Below, in pieces: positions 54,796-63,394 of a stretch of DNA of 64,000 nt. This stretch comes from Methanobrevibacter ruminantium (lineage in GTDB: Archaea; Methanobacteriota; Methanobacteria; Methanobacteriales; Methanobacteriaceae). The stretch covers positions 27,876-91,875 of the forward strand of contig SFKZ01000013.1 in assembly GCA_004553595.1 (NCBI GenBank). The letters run 5' to 3'. The position numbers and the translations under genes were made by a program. Numbering within the stretch: the stretch's first letter is position 1; the number at the start of each line of letters is the position of its first letter. The notes under the pieces are model-generated. The model was not told the origin of the DNA and made no database searches. It worked only from the letters and a program-made list of their open reading frames with translations.

Positions 54796-55614
54796 TTATT
54801 CCTCAACTTTTGGCCATAAACCAGCCCATTTAACAGATGCAGCTGCTTCACATGAAGCGTTAACAAACATCTTAAATGAGATGTACCAACCGATAAGTCC
54901 GACAATTAAAATTGCAAACCATGCATATCCACCAGCTGAAATAGCAAGAATACCAGTAATTATCATAGTTAAGAATGCAGTAGAAGCACCACATTTAAGA
55001 GTTCTTACTTGGTCTTCGTTTGGTCCTAAACATGCGTTGAATGGGTGTTGGATAGCCATAGTACATAATATGTAAAAGATAGCAATAAATCCAGGAGCAA
55101 TTACAGCAGATAAAAGTAAGTCAATTGAGTATCCGCCTGCAATAGCAGCAGAGAATCCTAAAACAGATAATGCTGCAGCACCTGCAATTTCTGCAGTGCA
55201 TCTTTCCATAACAGGAATTTTCATACCAACAATTTTTTTAGCTACAATAGCCACTAATAATCCAATAAGCATTGCAAAGATCAATGCAAGAATAGGTCCA
55301 GCAATTTCTAATCCAGTTAATTTGAAAGCTGCGATAATACCTACACCAGCTAAAGCACCGATTACACCAATACCTAAAGACATGTAACCGATAGAAGGTA
55401 CACCAGTACCTAAACCATAACTTGCTACACTACGGATTGCAATTACACCCCAAAGGATTGCACAAACTGCACCAAGACAGCTTAATACAGGTCCGATAAC
55501 AGGGTTAATACCAGATAAGTATATACCGAGTAATCCACCGATAATACCAATAGCTAACATTACATTAGCATCTACTGCACCTTCTGCAGGTGCTCCACTT
55601 CCTCCAGCAGACAT
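54796..55614 (-). CDS. mtrC: Methyltransferase membrane subunit MtrC
   Basis: MtrC is one of the three large membrane subunits (C, D, E) thought to form the sodium channel of Mtr. The 272-residue protein has about seven or eight hydrophobic helices. The ATG at 55614 (MSAGGSGAP) follows GGAGGTATTTAAG, so it is preferred over an earlier in-frame start at 55629 that overlaps mtrD. It starts 1 bp after the mtrD stop. Confidence 0.94.
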   Translation of the reverse strand: MSAGGSGAPAEGAVDANVMLAIGIIGGLLGIYLSGINPVIGPVLSCLGAVCAILWGVIAIRSVASYGLGTGVPSIGYMSLGIGVIGALAGVGIIAAFKLTGLEIAGPILALIFAMLIGLLVAIVAKKIVGMKIPVMERCTAEIAGAAALSVLGFSAAIAGGYSIDLLLSAVIAPGFIAIFYILCTMAIQHPFNACLGPNEDQVRTLKCGASTAFLTMIITGILAISAGGYAWFAILIVGLIGWYISFKMFVNASCEAAASVKWAGLWPKVEE

Positions 55615-55615
55615 C

Positions 55616-56317
55616 TTAAATACCTCCAATCATTAAAACCATGAAGATTGCAGCTACAAGAGATACAATAGCACAAGCTAAAATTCCAGTAGGAAGTCTT
55701 TTAAATTTAGGGTCAACAAATCCTTCAATAGTACCTCCAATGTTATAGGAAGCAGTTACAGAGTTGATGAAGAACATACCTACAGATAAGATAGCAGCTA
55801 ATCCTGCAATAACAGTAGCGTCAAATCCAGTCATGTTAGCGGTTGCGAATTCGTTAATAGCCCAGTAGACTAATCCACCACCAGCACCACCAAGTAAACC
55901 ACCAATGATACCGCTAATGTAACATACGGTAGGAATACCGTGTCCTTCGGTACCAGGAGTTTTATATTTTTCTTGGTTCCATTTGGTGATTGGGTCAACT
56001 GCAGCTTTACCGGATGCTGGTACTACACCAACACCATAAATATAAATAAAGTTACCAATAAGCATGGTGATACCCATCATTAACATGGAACCGACTGCAC
56101 CTGCTAAGATAATCAACCATACTGGTTGTCCTGTCATAGAAGCTGCGGTAATGAGTCCAGTTAAACCTGCACCAGCTGCTAACATTGCAGTACCAGTTCC
56201 TACACCGGTAGCGGTAGCCATAGCTGCAGGAGCACCACCTACAGGAATGAAGTGTACACCTCCTCCCATAATTATACCTGCAATTACAACACATATAATA
56301 AACATAATAAGATCCAT
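55616..56317 (-). CDS. mtrD: Methyltransferase membrane subunit MtrD
   Basis: This 233-residue membrane protein has about six helices, rich in Gly and Ala, with GGGVHFIPVGGAPAAMATATGVGTGTAM at the N-terminus and a conserved GVGVVPASGKAAVDPITKWNQEKYKTPGTEGHG loop typical of MtrD. It is part of the presumed Na+-translocating core. It starts 12 bp after mtrE. Confidence 0.94.
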   Translation of the reverse strand: MDLIMFIICVVIAGIIMGGGVHFIPVGGAPAAMATATGVGTGTAMLAAGAGLTGLITAASMTGQPVWLIILAGAVGSMLMMGITMLIGNFIYIYGVGVVPASGKAAVDPITKWNQEKYKTPGTEGHGIPTVCYISGIIGGLLGGAGGGLVYWAINEFATANMTGFDATVIAGLAAILSVGMFFINSVTASYNIGGTIEGFVDPKFKRLPTGILACAIVSLVAAIFMVLMIGGI

Positions 56318-56329
56318 AATGTAACCTCC

Positions 56330-57202
56330 TTATTCCTCATATGGTCCGAATTTTTCTCTTGCAGACTTTTCAAGGAAGTAGTTACCAGCGATTAATAAAA
56401 TAACGATGATAAGTCCTACAACTTGTCCTCCAATAGCTCCAAATACAACAGTAATCCAGAAACTAATGAAAACAATAAGTCCGAAACAGAAACCGGTTAA
56501 AGGTCCACCATATTTAGCACAGAAGTTACCTACATCGATAGAGTTTTTAGCACCGAGAGGAGCTTTGGTTACGATATCCCCTTGGATAGCTACAGGAGTA
56601 CCTCCACCGTAATCGAATTTTTGGTATTCACTTTCTGCACCGTAATGTACATCCCCTGTGGATGAACCGATTGCACCAATAGTAATTCCCCATAGTACAG
56701 CGAGTAATGGTAATGGGAATGGGTGTCCAAGACCATTTAATGGAAGGGTCATTAAGTAAGCGATTCCTACAATACCGAAACTAGCTATAAAACCATGAGC
56801 TGCGATAGGGCCTAAGGATTGGGTTAATACATCCATAAATAATGGTTGTTCAAATTGAGATTGACCAACAATCCTTCCCATGTGTGATGTGACTGTATAA
56901 ATTGCGTGAACAAATGCAGCAACAGTAGAACCCATTGCAATTGCTACTATAGGAATAATACCCATACCCATTGCAAGAGCTGCGATACCACCAGCGATAC
57001 CACACCAGCATCCATATGCTACTGGTTCACCAGAAGCTGCCTTATTGATCATACGGTGTAAATGTCCCATTTGTGGAGCAAGTTGAACTTGTGAGTTAGG
57101 GTTACTTTGTGAACCGATGTCAGACTCTAAGTCCTCTGCAGCACCAGCAATGGTTGCTGCTGCACCCATTAATGCGACTACACCTAATGTAATAGGGTCC
57201 AT
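56330..57202 (-). CDS. mtrE: Methyltransferase membrane subunit MtrE
   Basis: MtrE is the first gene of the mtr operon. The 290-residue membrane protein has about six helices, beginning MDPITLGVVALMGAAATIAGAAEDLESDIGSQSNPNSQVQLAPQMGHLHR, with the GSSTGDVHYGAESEYQ loop typical of MtrE. It is part of the sodium-pumping core. The ATG follows AAGGAGGAAAAGAAAAT, a strong ribosome site, and a TATA candidate lies about 100 bp upstream. Confidence 0.95.
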   Translation of the reverse strand: MDPITLGVVALMGAAATIAGAAEDLESDIGSQSNPNSQVQLAPQMGHLHRMINKAASGEPVAYGCWCGIAGGIAALAMGMGIIPIVAIAMGSTVAAFVHAIYTVTSHMGRIVGQSQFEQPLFMDVLTQSLGPIAAHGFIASFGIVGIAYLMTLPLNGLGHPFPLPLLAVLWGITIGAIGSSTGDVHYGAESEYQKFDYGGGTPVAIQGDIVTKAPLGAKNSIDVGNFCAKYGGPLTGFCFGLIVFISFWITVVFGAIGGQVVGLIIVILLIAGNYFLEKSAREKFGPYEE

Positions 57203-57300
57203 ATTTTCTTTTCCTCCTTAAATTTTATTAAATTTAATTATTTAATAAACTATTACGTGATTAATTTTCCTATTAACCACATTTAGACATATTCTGCTCA

Positions 57301-57310
57301 AATATAAAAC
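57301..57310 (-). promoter_or_regulatory. Candidate TATA box of the mtr operon
   Basis: On the minus strand GTTTTATATT lies about 100 bp before the mtrE ATG, which would put transcription start near 57278 and leave a leader of about 75 nt. No better TATA element lies closer. Confidence 0.45.
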
Positions 57311-57327
57311 CATAAAGACATAAAATA

Positions 57328-57371
57328 AAAATGGACTAAATAATGGACTAAAGCAAAATTTAGACCATTTT
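57328..57371. promoter_or_regulatory. Three copies of a TGGACTAAA-type motif upstream of mtrE
   Basis: AAAATGGACTAAA at 57328 and AATGGACTAAA at 57342 are direct copies with a 14-bp period. TTTAGACCATTTT at 57359 is a near-identical inverted copy. All lie just upstream of the TATA candidate, where an archaeal activator would bind. Confidence 0.5.
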
Positions 57372-57831
57372 TAGAACATCTGAATGATTTTATACTTTAT
57401 GATTATACCTCATAACTTAAACAAAGATTTTATAAATCAAATAAATGAATAAATCTAAAAATCTTAATAATTAAACCTGAATAACTAAAAAGATAAACCA
57501 AGAATTTTTTCAAGCCTACTTAAATTAAAATAAACTTAAAATTAATTAATTTAGAGACATTAAACTCTCTATATTCTATAATTTTTTTAAAACACTATAT
57601 ATAAGCTTTACTAAAAAATCTCAAATTTTATCAATTATTTTTAGCATTACCTTAATTTTAAAGCGATTTATCAAAATCAATTGAAATTAAATCCATTTAA
57701 ATTAAGTTAAAATCTTATATTGGCACTAATTTCCTTAAATTTTCTTTATAAAATGCATTTTATTATTTTCAAAATCAATTGAAAAAAAATCCATTCTACT
57801 TTATACAAACAAATATACTATTGAAAAAAAT

Positions 57832-57885
57832 AAATAAGGTAAAATCTATTAGGATAAAAAATCCTATAGATTAAAAACCTTATTT
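57832..57885 (-). terminator. Nested hairpin terminator of the mcr operon
   Basis: Outer arms AAATAAGGT / ACCTTATTT (9 bp) enclose AATCTAT / ATAGATT (7 bp) and an inner AGGAT / ATCCT (5 bp) with a T-rich loop. On the minus strand the structure lies 24 nt past the mcrA stop and is followed at once by a T-run. Confidence 0.75.
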
Positions 57886-57908
57886 ATATATTCCCGTTTA
57901 CACCAAAC

Positions 57909-59561
57909 TTATTTTGCTGGAATGATGATAGATCTTTCACCTGCAGGTTCGAATTCTCTTAAAGCACCTTTAGCAAATTCTGCTCTGACTTTACTGAAGT
58001 CGAATGGCAAGTTTTTGTCAGCAAATGCAATCTTAATGAGAGGGTTCATTGCAAATGCGTCTCCACGAGCACTGTGAGGTGCTTGTGCGATACCTGCATA
58101 TTCACCTTGGTGACCTACGTTCATTGCATAGTTAGGGTAGTTAGGACCTCTTAATTCAAGTGGTAAACCTTCGTCGTTTCTGATAGCGAATACGTTAGCT
58201 GCACCACATTGATCTTGTAAGTCGTAACCGTAGAAACCTAATCTGGAATGTTGTTCTTTGTGTAAGTATTGTGCTAAGTACCATGCAGATAAACCGGTTT
58301 GTGCATTACCAGTTGCGAATGCAGTGGAAATACCTGAAGCTGCAGATATAACAGCAGCTCTTTGAGAACCACCGAAGTGAGTTTCAAGTAAAGCTGGGTA
58401 TTCTTCGTATTGTTCTAATGAGTAGAATGCTACTTCAGAACCCACGTCAAGAACAGTGTCCATGTTGTTAGGTGCAGAACATAAGTCTCCGTATTTGTCT
58501 TCTACGTAATCTTTACCGTAGTAAGCGAAGTCGTCCAATACGTTATCGGTGTATGCTGCGGTAGCATATTGAGTAAATCCTACACCACCAGACATGTAAG
58601 AACCTAACCAAATTTGGTCGTATAAAGCAGCGCCTAAAGCTACTACTTCTAATGAAGATTCTACAGGGTCGTCGGTTACTCTGGTAGCTTGACAGATATC
58701 TGCCATATATCCGAATGGTACACCACCAAGTTCGTTACCTGCTCTTGCTCTTCTGATTGGTAAGTAAGTACCCATACCAATAACTTCTGCGTGTTTGGAT
58801 GCATAAGCGAAGTCACCAGTAGCACCTTCACCTGCACATTGTCCGTATGCGGAAATCATGGACATACCAATTTGCATAGCAGACCATCTGGAAGTGGTAC
58901 CCCCATCACAAACTCTACCTACAACAGATGGGATTCTTACAGCTTGCCAAATAGCTCCACCTACTTCAGCTTTTAAAACTTCAGCTTGTTCTTCTGGGAA
59001 CTCTTTGTTAATGTCAATTACGAATGCTGAGTCGATTTCATCTGCTAAGTCGTCATCACCAGTAAAGATTTTTACATAGGAATCTTCTACTAATAATGGG
59101 TTGGTTTCTACCATGTGTTCTTGTACTACAGCTGCACCAGGCATAGCGTGGTTTACAACTTCTAAGTAGTTGGTAATGGTTTCAGGAGTTACTTCCATAC
59201 CTAACCTTTTTTCGAGTACGTTGTGAGCAGTGTTTAATCCTACAATTACAGTTTTTCTGATATCGTCCCAAGCTTGTTGGATAGCAGTGTTGTTGATGAA
59301 GTGTAAATCGTCACCTTCAACAAAAGTGTCAGTACCAGATAATTGGTAGGACATTAAAGCTCTTTGTCCAAGAGGAGTACCGATGTCTGGGTTGTACATT
59401 GGAATTCCTCTTTTTTCTGCGATTTCTTTTCCTCTGTTTACAAATTCAGTTTTTCTTTCAGATTGAGTCCAACCGCCCATATTATAGAAGGTAGTAGTTT
59501 TTTCTTCTGGAGCTTCTTTGAACTTTTTAGTCATTGCATCTAAGAATTTTTTATCAGCCAT
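57909..59561 (-). CDS. mcrA: Methyl-coenzyme M reductase alpha subunit
   Basis: McrA, with McrB and McrG, forms the enzyme that reduces methyl-CoM with CoB to methane, using the nickel cofactor F430. The 550-residue protein is full length. It has TTSRWSAMQIGMSMISAYGQ, YASKHAEVIGMGTY (position of the methylated His), PIRRARAGNELGG (methylated Arg), GGSQRAAV (methylated Gln), and LGFYGYDLQDQCGAANVF, whose Gly and Cys are thioglycine and S-methylcysteine in characterised enzymes. The target residues for all these modifications are present. It is the last gene of mcrBDCGA, 14 bp after mcrG. Confidence 0.97.
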   Translation of the reverse strand: MADKKFLDAMTKKFKEAPEEKTTTFYNMGGWTQSERKTEFVNRGKEIAEKRGIPMYNPDIGTPLGQRALMSYQLSGTDTFVEGDDLHFINNTAIQQAWDDIRKTVIVGLNTAHNVLEKRLGMEVTPETITNYLEVVNHAMPGAAVVQEHMVETNPLLVEDSYVKIFTGDDDLADEIDSAFVIDINKEFPEEQAEVLKAEVGGAIWQAVRIPSVVGRVCDGGTTSRWSAMQIGMSMISAYGQCAGEGATGDFAYASKHAEVIGMGTYLPIRRARAGNELGGVPFGYMADICQATRVTDDPVESSLEVVALGAALYDQIWLGSYMSGGVGFTQYATAAYTDNVLDDFAYYGKDYVEDKYGDLCSAPNNMDTVLDVGSEVAFYSLEQYEEYPALLETHFGGSQRAAVISAASGISTAFATGNAQTGLSAWYLAQYLHKEQHSRLGFYGYDLQDQCGAANVFAIRNDEGLPLELRGPNYPNYAMNVGHQGEYAGIAQAPHSARGDAFAMNPLIKIAFADKNLPFDFSKVRAEFAKGALREFEPAGERSIIIPAK

Positions 59562-59575
59562 TTTAATAAACCTCC

Positions 59576-60328
<753 letters not shown>

Positions 60329-60330
60329 AA

Positions 60331-60927
60331 TTATGCATCTCCTAATGTTAATCTAACTTTTCTAATAATCTCATCTAATTTTTCTTGAGACACTGTTTGT
60401 CCCCTGATAACCCCTGATACTATGTTCATGATTTTACCTTCTGTTTTTACCTCTTCAGGCATGACCTTTGCGGTTTTAACACCGATTTTTGCAAAATCTT
60501 CAAAGTCTACAGGATATTCACAAATAATAACACAAGGTTTGTTAACGTTACGCAAGATTAATCTTGCCTTGTATGTAATATGATTTCTTACTCCACCTAA
60601 GTGAACCACAATAACCTTAAACTTTTGCATTTGTTCAACTTCCTTATCAGTTAAACCAAAAGCATTACCTGCACCACCTGCAGGAGCATCATGTGGAACA
60701 CCACTACCTGCATCCAATATCATAGTACTAGTTAATAGGTTAGCTTCACGTAAACCAAAGGTAATTTCACAGACAGGTTTGGTAATGTGTCTACGACCGG
60801 GAGACATAGCAACTGCCAAAACATCACTTCCACATTCTGCAAAAGTTCCCCTTTGAGCAATTCCTCCTCCTTCACCAAGACCTCTTGTTTCCCTACAGTC
60901 TACTATATGTGTGCATCTTCCAATCAT
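60331..60927 (-). CDS. mcrC: MCR operon protein McrC
   Basis: McrC is an accessory protein associated with the ATP-dependent activation complex of MCR. The ATG at 60927 (MIGRCTHIVDCRETRGLGEGGG) gives 198 residues, the usual family length; an ATG 15 bases upstream adds five residues without a clear ribosome site. Conserved parts are GGIAQRGTFAECGSDVLAVAMSPGRRHITKPVCEITF, VVHLGGVRNHITYKARLILRNV and SGVIRG. Presence of mcrC identifies the operon as MCR I rather than the mrt isoenzyme. Confidence 0.94.
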   Translation of the reverse strand: MIGRCTHIVDCRETRGLGEGGGIAQRGTFAECGSDVLAVAMSPGRRHITKPVCEITFGLREANLLTSTMILDAGSGVPHDAPAGGAGNAFGLTDKEVEQMQKFKVIVVHLGGVRNHITYKARLILRNVNKPCVIICEYPVDFEDFAKIGVKTAKVMPEEVKTEGKIMNIVSGVIRGQTVSQEKLDEIIRKVRLTLGDA

Positions 60928-60965
60928 ACTATCATAAACCATTAATCAAAAATTTAATAGATATC

Positions 60966-61421
60966 TTATTCCATTGTATCTTTTTTTAGAATAGATACAT
61001 GATCCTTAAATTTAGAACGGGTATCTGCAATACCAATTAATTCTTCAGGAATTTCTGTATCCCTACCATATTTCAATTCATCAGAAACGGTTCTTTGCTT
61101 TCTGATATATTGGGATTTGCTGGTATTAATATCAAAACCAGTAGTGATATGTTCATCACATATTCCTCTAATTTCATCAATACCTGACTCATCATATAGC
61201 TCTACAAAAATTCTACCAGTTTTAACTTTCAATTCAATTTCCTCACCATTAACCACAATTATTCTGCGATCACCATAAATACGGTCAATCTCATCTTGTG
61301 GAGGAAGTCTTGGACCTTGAATAACAGTTCTTTTAACTGATTCCAAAGCTTCTAAATCATTCAATAACTTTTCAGTTGTGTCTGTCCCTAAAATTCTATG
61401 TGGAAATATTTCAATATCCAT
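60966..61421 (-). CDS. mcrD: MCR operon protein McrD
   Basis: McrD is a 151-residue accessory protein of the mcr operon that binds MCR and may deliver or help insert F430 or chaperone assembly; it is not part of the purified active enzyme. It has DIEIFPHRILGTDTTEKLLNDL, VIQGPRLPPQDEIDRIYGDRR and VELYDESGIDEIRGICDE. It starts 92 bp after mcrB and is 38 bp before mcrC. Confidence 0.93.
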   Translation of the reverse strand: MDIEIFPHRILGTDTTEKLLNDLEALESVKRTVIQGPRLPPQDEIDRIYGDRRIIVVNGEEIELKVKTGRIFVELYDESGIDEIRGICDEHITTGFDINTSKSQYIRKQRTVSDELKYGRDTEIPEELIGIADTRSKFKDHVSILKKDTME

Positions 61422-61513
61422 TATTTAACCTCAGTATCTAAATCATAATGATTTAAATAATTATTTATGTGAATTTTAAATTAGATTTTAATTAACAAGA
61501 ATTAATTCGATAA

Positions 61514-62845
61514 TTAGATGTCACCTTTAATCTCAGCAGCTGCTAAAGCAACATATTTGAGTGGTTCTCTGAATTCGTCAATCTCACTGTATACCTCTTT
61601 AATTAATCCAGAAGTTGCTTCTGGAGAGAAGAGTTGGGTACCAGCATCTAATGCCATACCTGCAGCTACACAAGGAATAGTAAATCCTTTACTGTGTCTG
61701 GTTACTACGTGGTTACCGTTGAATAAACCAGGACCTCCTCCACCATAGATAGAGTGAGAGAAGAAAGAGAATCCTACAGCTACCCCTTCAGCTCTACCGA
61801 AGTCAATACCAGGTAAACCGGTAGCGAATTCGACATTGTCGTTGAAGTATAAAATAGAAGATGGAATACCTTGAGCAGCTCTTGCTGCACCAACGTTTAC
61901 CATTACAGCAGCAGTACATCCTGCAGCAGCATATGCATTCCATTTAGCTGCGTCATTGGTTGCGTACATGTTGTATCCGGTTAATTCTTTTTCAACAGCA
62001 ATTACACCATCAGCTTCAGCTTTAGCGATAGTGTCTTGTACGATAGAACCAACAGTTCCTTCTTTAGCGTTGTCTTGTACGAAACCTAATACCATGTTGT
62101 CTGCGTTTAATCCTTGGTAAGCTAAACCTAATAAGTGCATTCTTTCGAAAGCACCAATTGCGTCACCCATTTCAAACATTGCAGTTTGTTCGAAAATACT
62201 TGCAAGTGCAGTTGCTTGTAAGGTATTTTTTAAGGTAGCAGCTACGAAGTCGTTTGCTTTAATGTTTCTTAAGGAGTAACCTGGACCTTCTAATTTTTGT
62301 GGTACGTCTAACATGGTTTTTAAGTTAGCACCCATGTATTCTACAGATTGTGGGTATCTTCCTAAGATAGCAGCTTTTACCATGTTTGCGTCGTACATGT
62401 TTACGTCAAACTCTTTGATAATAGCTTGAGTTAATGCAGTTGCGGTAGCTAAGGTTGCTACGGAGTATTCTGCGGAAGAGTCTAATCTGATAGTTGGAAT
62501 TTGGACTAAAATCCTTTTTCCACCAGAGAGTACTTCACATTTAGTATCATCGTCTTCAGTTACTTGAAGCATGTCTTTTACAGCAGCAGCAATGGAGTCA
62601 GCTTGAGCTACGATGTCAAGATCCATTTCTCTACCTAAGATTTTAGATTTTGCTCCACCGACGGAAGCAGTTTTTAAAGATTTTTCGATTCCTTCTAAGT
62701 TTACAGCTACAGTTCTTTTAACACCACTAATAATGTTCTTAATAGCAGGGTTACGTAACGGACTTAGAGCTTCGATTGGTACATCAGATTCTACTAATGA
62801 ACCTCTGTCGTCGTATAAATCGACTTTATCATCAAACTTTGCCAA
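61514..62845 (-). CDS. mcrB: Methyl-coenzyme M reductase beta subunit
   Basis: McrB is the first gene of the operon. The start is the TTG at 62845 (first residues MAKFDDKVDLYDDRGS), which follows TAGGAGGGAAAAAA at ideal spacing and gives the family's usual 443 residues. Conserved parts are EALSPLRNPAIKNIISGVKRTVAVNLEGIE, GRYPQSVEYMGANLKTMLDVPQKLEGPGY, FEMGDAIGAFERMHLLGLAYQGLNADN, and FSFFSHSIYGGGGPGLFNGNHVVTRHSKGF. A longer frame upstream is not coding. The TTG start is notable for one of the most highly expressed genes. Confidence 0.95.
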   Translation of the reverse strand: MAKFDDKVDLYDDRGSLVESDVPIEALSPLRNPAIKNIISGVKRTVAVNLEGIEKSLKTASVGGAKSKILGREMDLDIVAQADSIAAAVKDMLQVTEDDDTKCEVLSGGKRILVQIPTIRLDSSAEYSVATLATATALTQAIIKEFDVNMYDANMVKAAILGRYPQSVEYMGANLKTMLDVPQKLEGPGYSLRNIKANDFVAATLKNTLQATALASIFEQTAMFEMGDAIGAFERMHLLGLAYQGLNADNMVLGFVQDNAKEGTVGSIVQDTIAKAEADGVIAVEKELTGYNMYATNDAAKWNAYAAAGCTAAVMVNVGAARAAQGIPSSILYFNDNVEFATGLPGIDFGRAEGVAVGFSFFSHSIYGGGGPGLFNGNHVVTRHSKGFTIPCVAAGMALDAGTQLFSPEATSGLIKEVYSEIDEFREPLKYVALAAAEIKGDI

Positions 62846-62980
62846 TTTTTTCCCTCCTAAATAAATAGAGTTAATATACCACTCAACAAAAACCATTTCA
62901 GTTTTTTGTGAGTAAGCCATAAAGCAAAATTTTTGCAATAGCCAGCTATTTGGTATACAAATATTAGTTTATTTAAAATA

Positions 62981-62989
62981 TAATATAAA
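62981..62989 (-). promoter_or_regulatory. Candidate TATA box of the mcr operon
   Basis: On the minus strand TTTATATTA lies about 140 bp before the TTG start. Transcription would start near 62958, giving a leader of about 110 nt that contains the two small inverted repeats at 62924-62950. Confidence 0.45.
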
Positions 62990-63062
62990 CATTCGTTTAA
63001 GAATTAAATAGAAAACTTTATAAGTAATAATATTTTTTAATTTTTTTATTATATAAAAGTCA

Positions 63063-63274
63063 AAAAGTAATACTTTTTTAAATTAATTAAAATAGTATAA
63101 ATGTTAAAAAACGTATCATTTCAGATTATAATTAAAAAATAAGTATTTTAAAGATAGAAATTTTTAAATAAATACAAACAATTTATTTAAGACTAAAATA
63201 AAGAAAAAAATGAAAAATCGTGAAAAATTCAAATATTACTTAAATTCGGCAAAAGTAATACTATTAGTAATACT
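63063..63274. promoter_or_regulatory. Repeated AGTAATACT palindromes upstream of mcrB
   Basis: AGTAATACT, a 9-bp palindrome with a free centre, occurs at 63066 (within the 15-bp palindrome AAAAGTAATACTTTT) and twice at 63254 and 63266, exactly 12 bp apart. The first copy lies about 80 bp upstream of the TATA candidate. The pair at 63254 lies about 120 bp below the end of the upstream gene. Confidence 0.45.
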
Positions 63275-63394
63275 AAAAACAGACTATTTTTTTAAAAAAA
63301 AATTTTAATTGATAAAAAATGAAAAAATATGAAAATGGAAATTTATAAAATGAAAGTTTAAAATGAAAAATTAGAAAATTAGAAAATTAGAAAT

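Larger units (their letters stand above)
57203..57908. other. Promoter region of mtr and terminator of mcr
   Basis: This 706-bp gap contains, from left to right, the mtrE leader, a TATA candidate (57301-57310), a cluster of repeated motifs (57328-57371), an A/T-rich middle without genes, and the nested mcr terminator (57832-57885). Confidence 0.6.
62846..63394. other. Promoter and leader region of the mcr operon
   Basis: No gene. It includes small inverted repeats in the probable leader (GCAAAATTTTTGC at 62924-62936 and AATAGCCAGCTATT at 62937-62950), a TATA candidate at 62981-62989, three AGTAATACT motifs at 63066, 63254 and 63266, and T-runs after the upstream gene near 63290. Confidence 0.55.

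Noticed and set aside
62846..62938. N-terminal extension of mcrB
   Set aside because: Extra residues are unlike any McrB, and the strong ribosome site lies just before the TTG at 62845.
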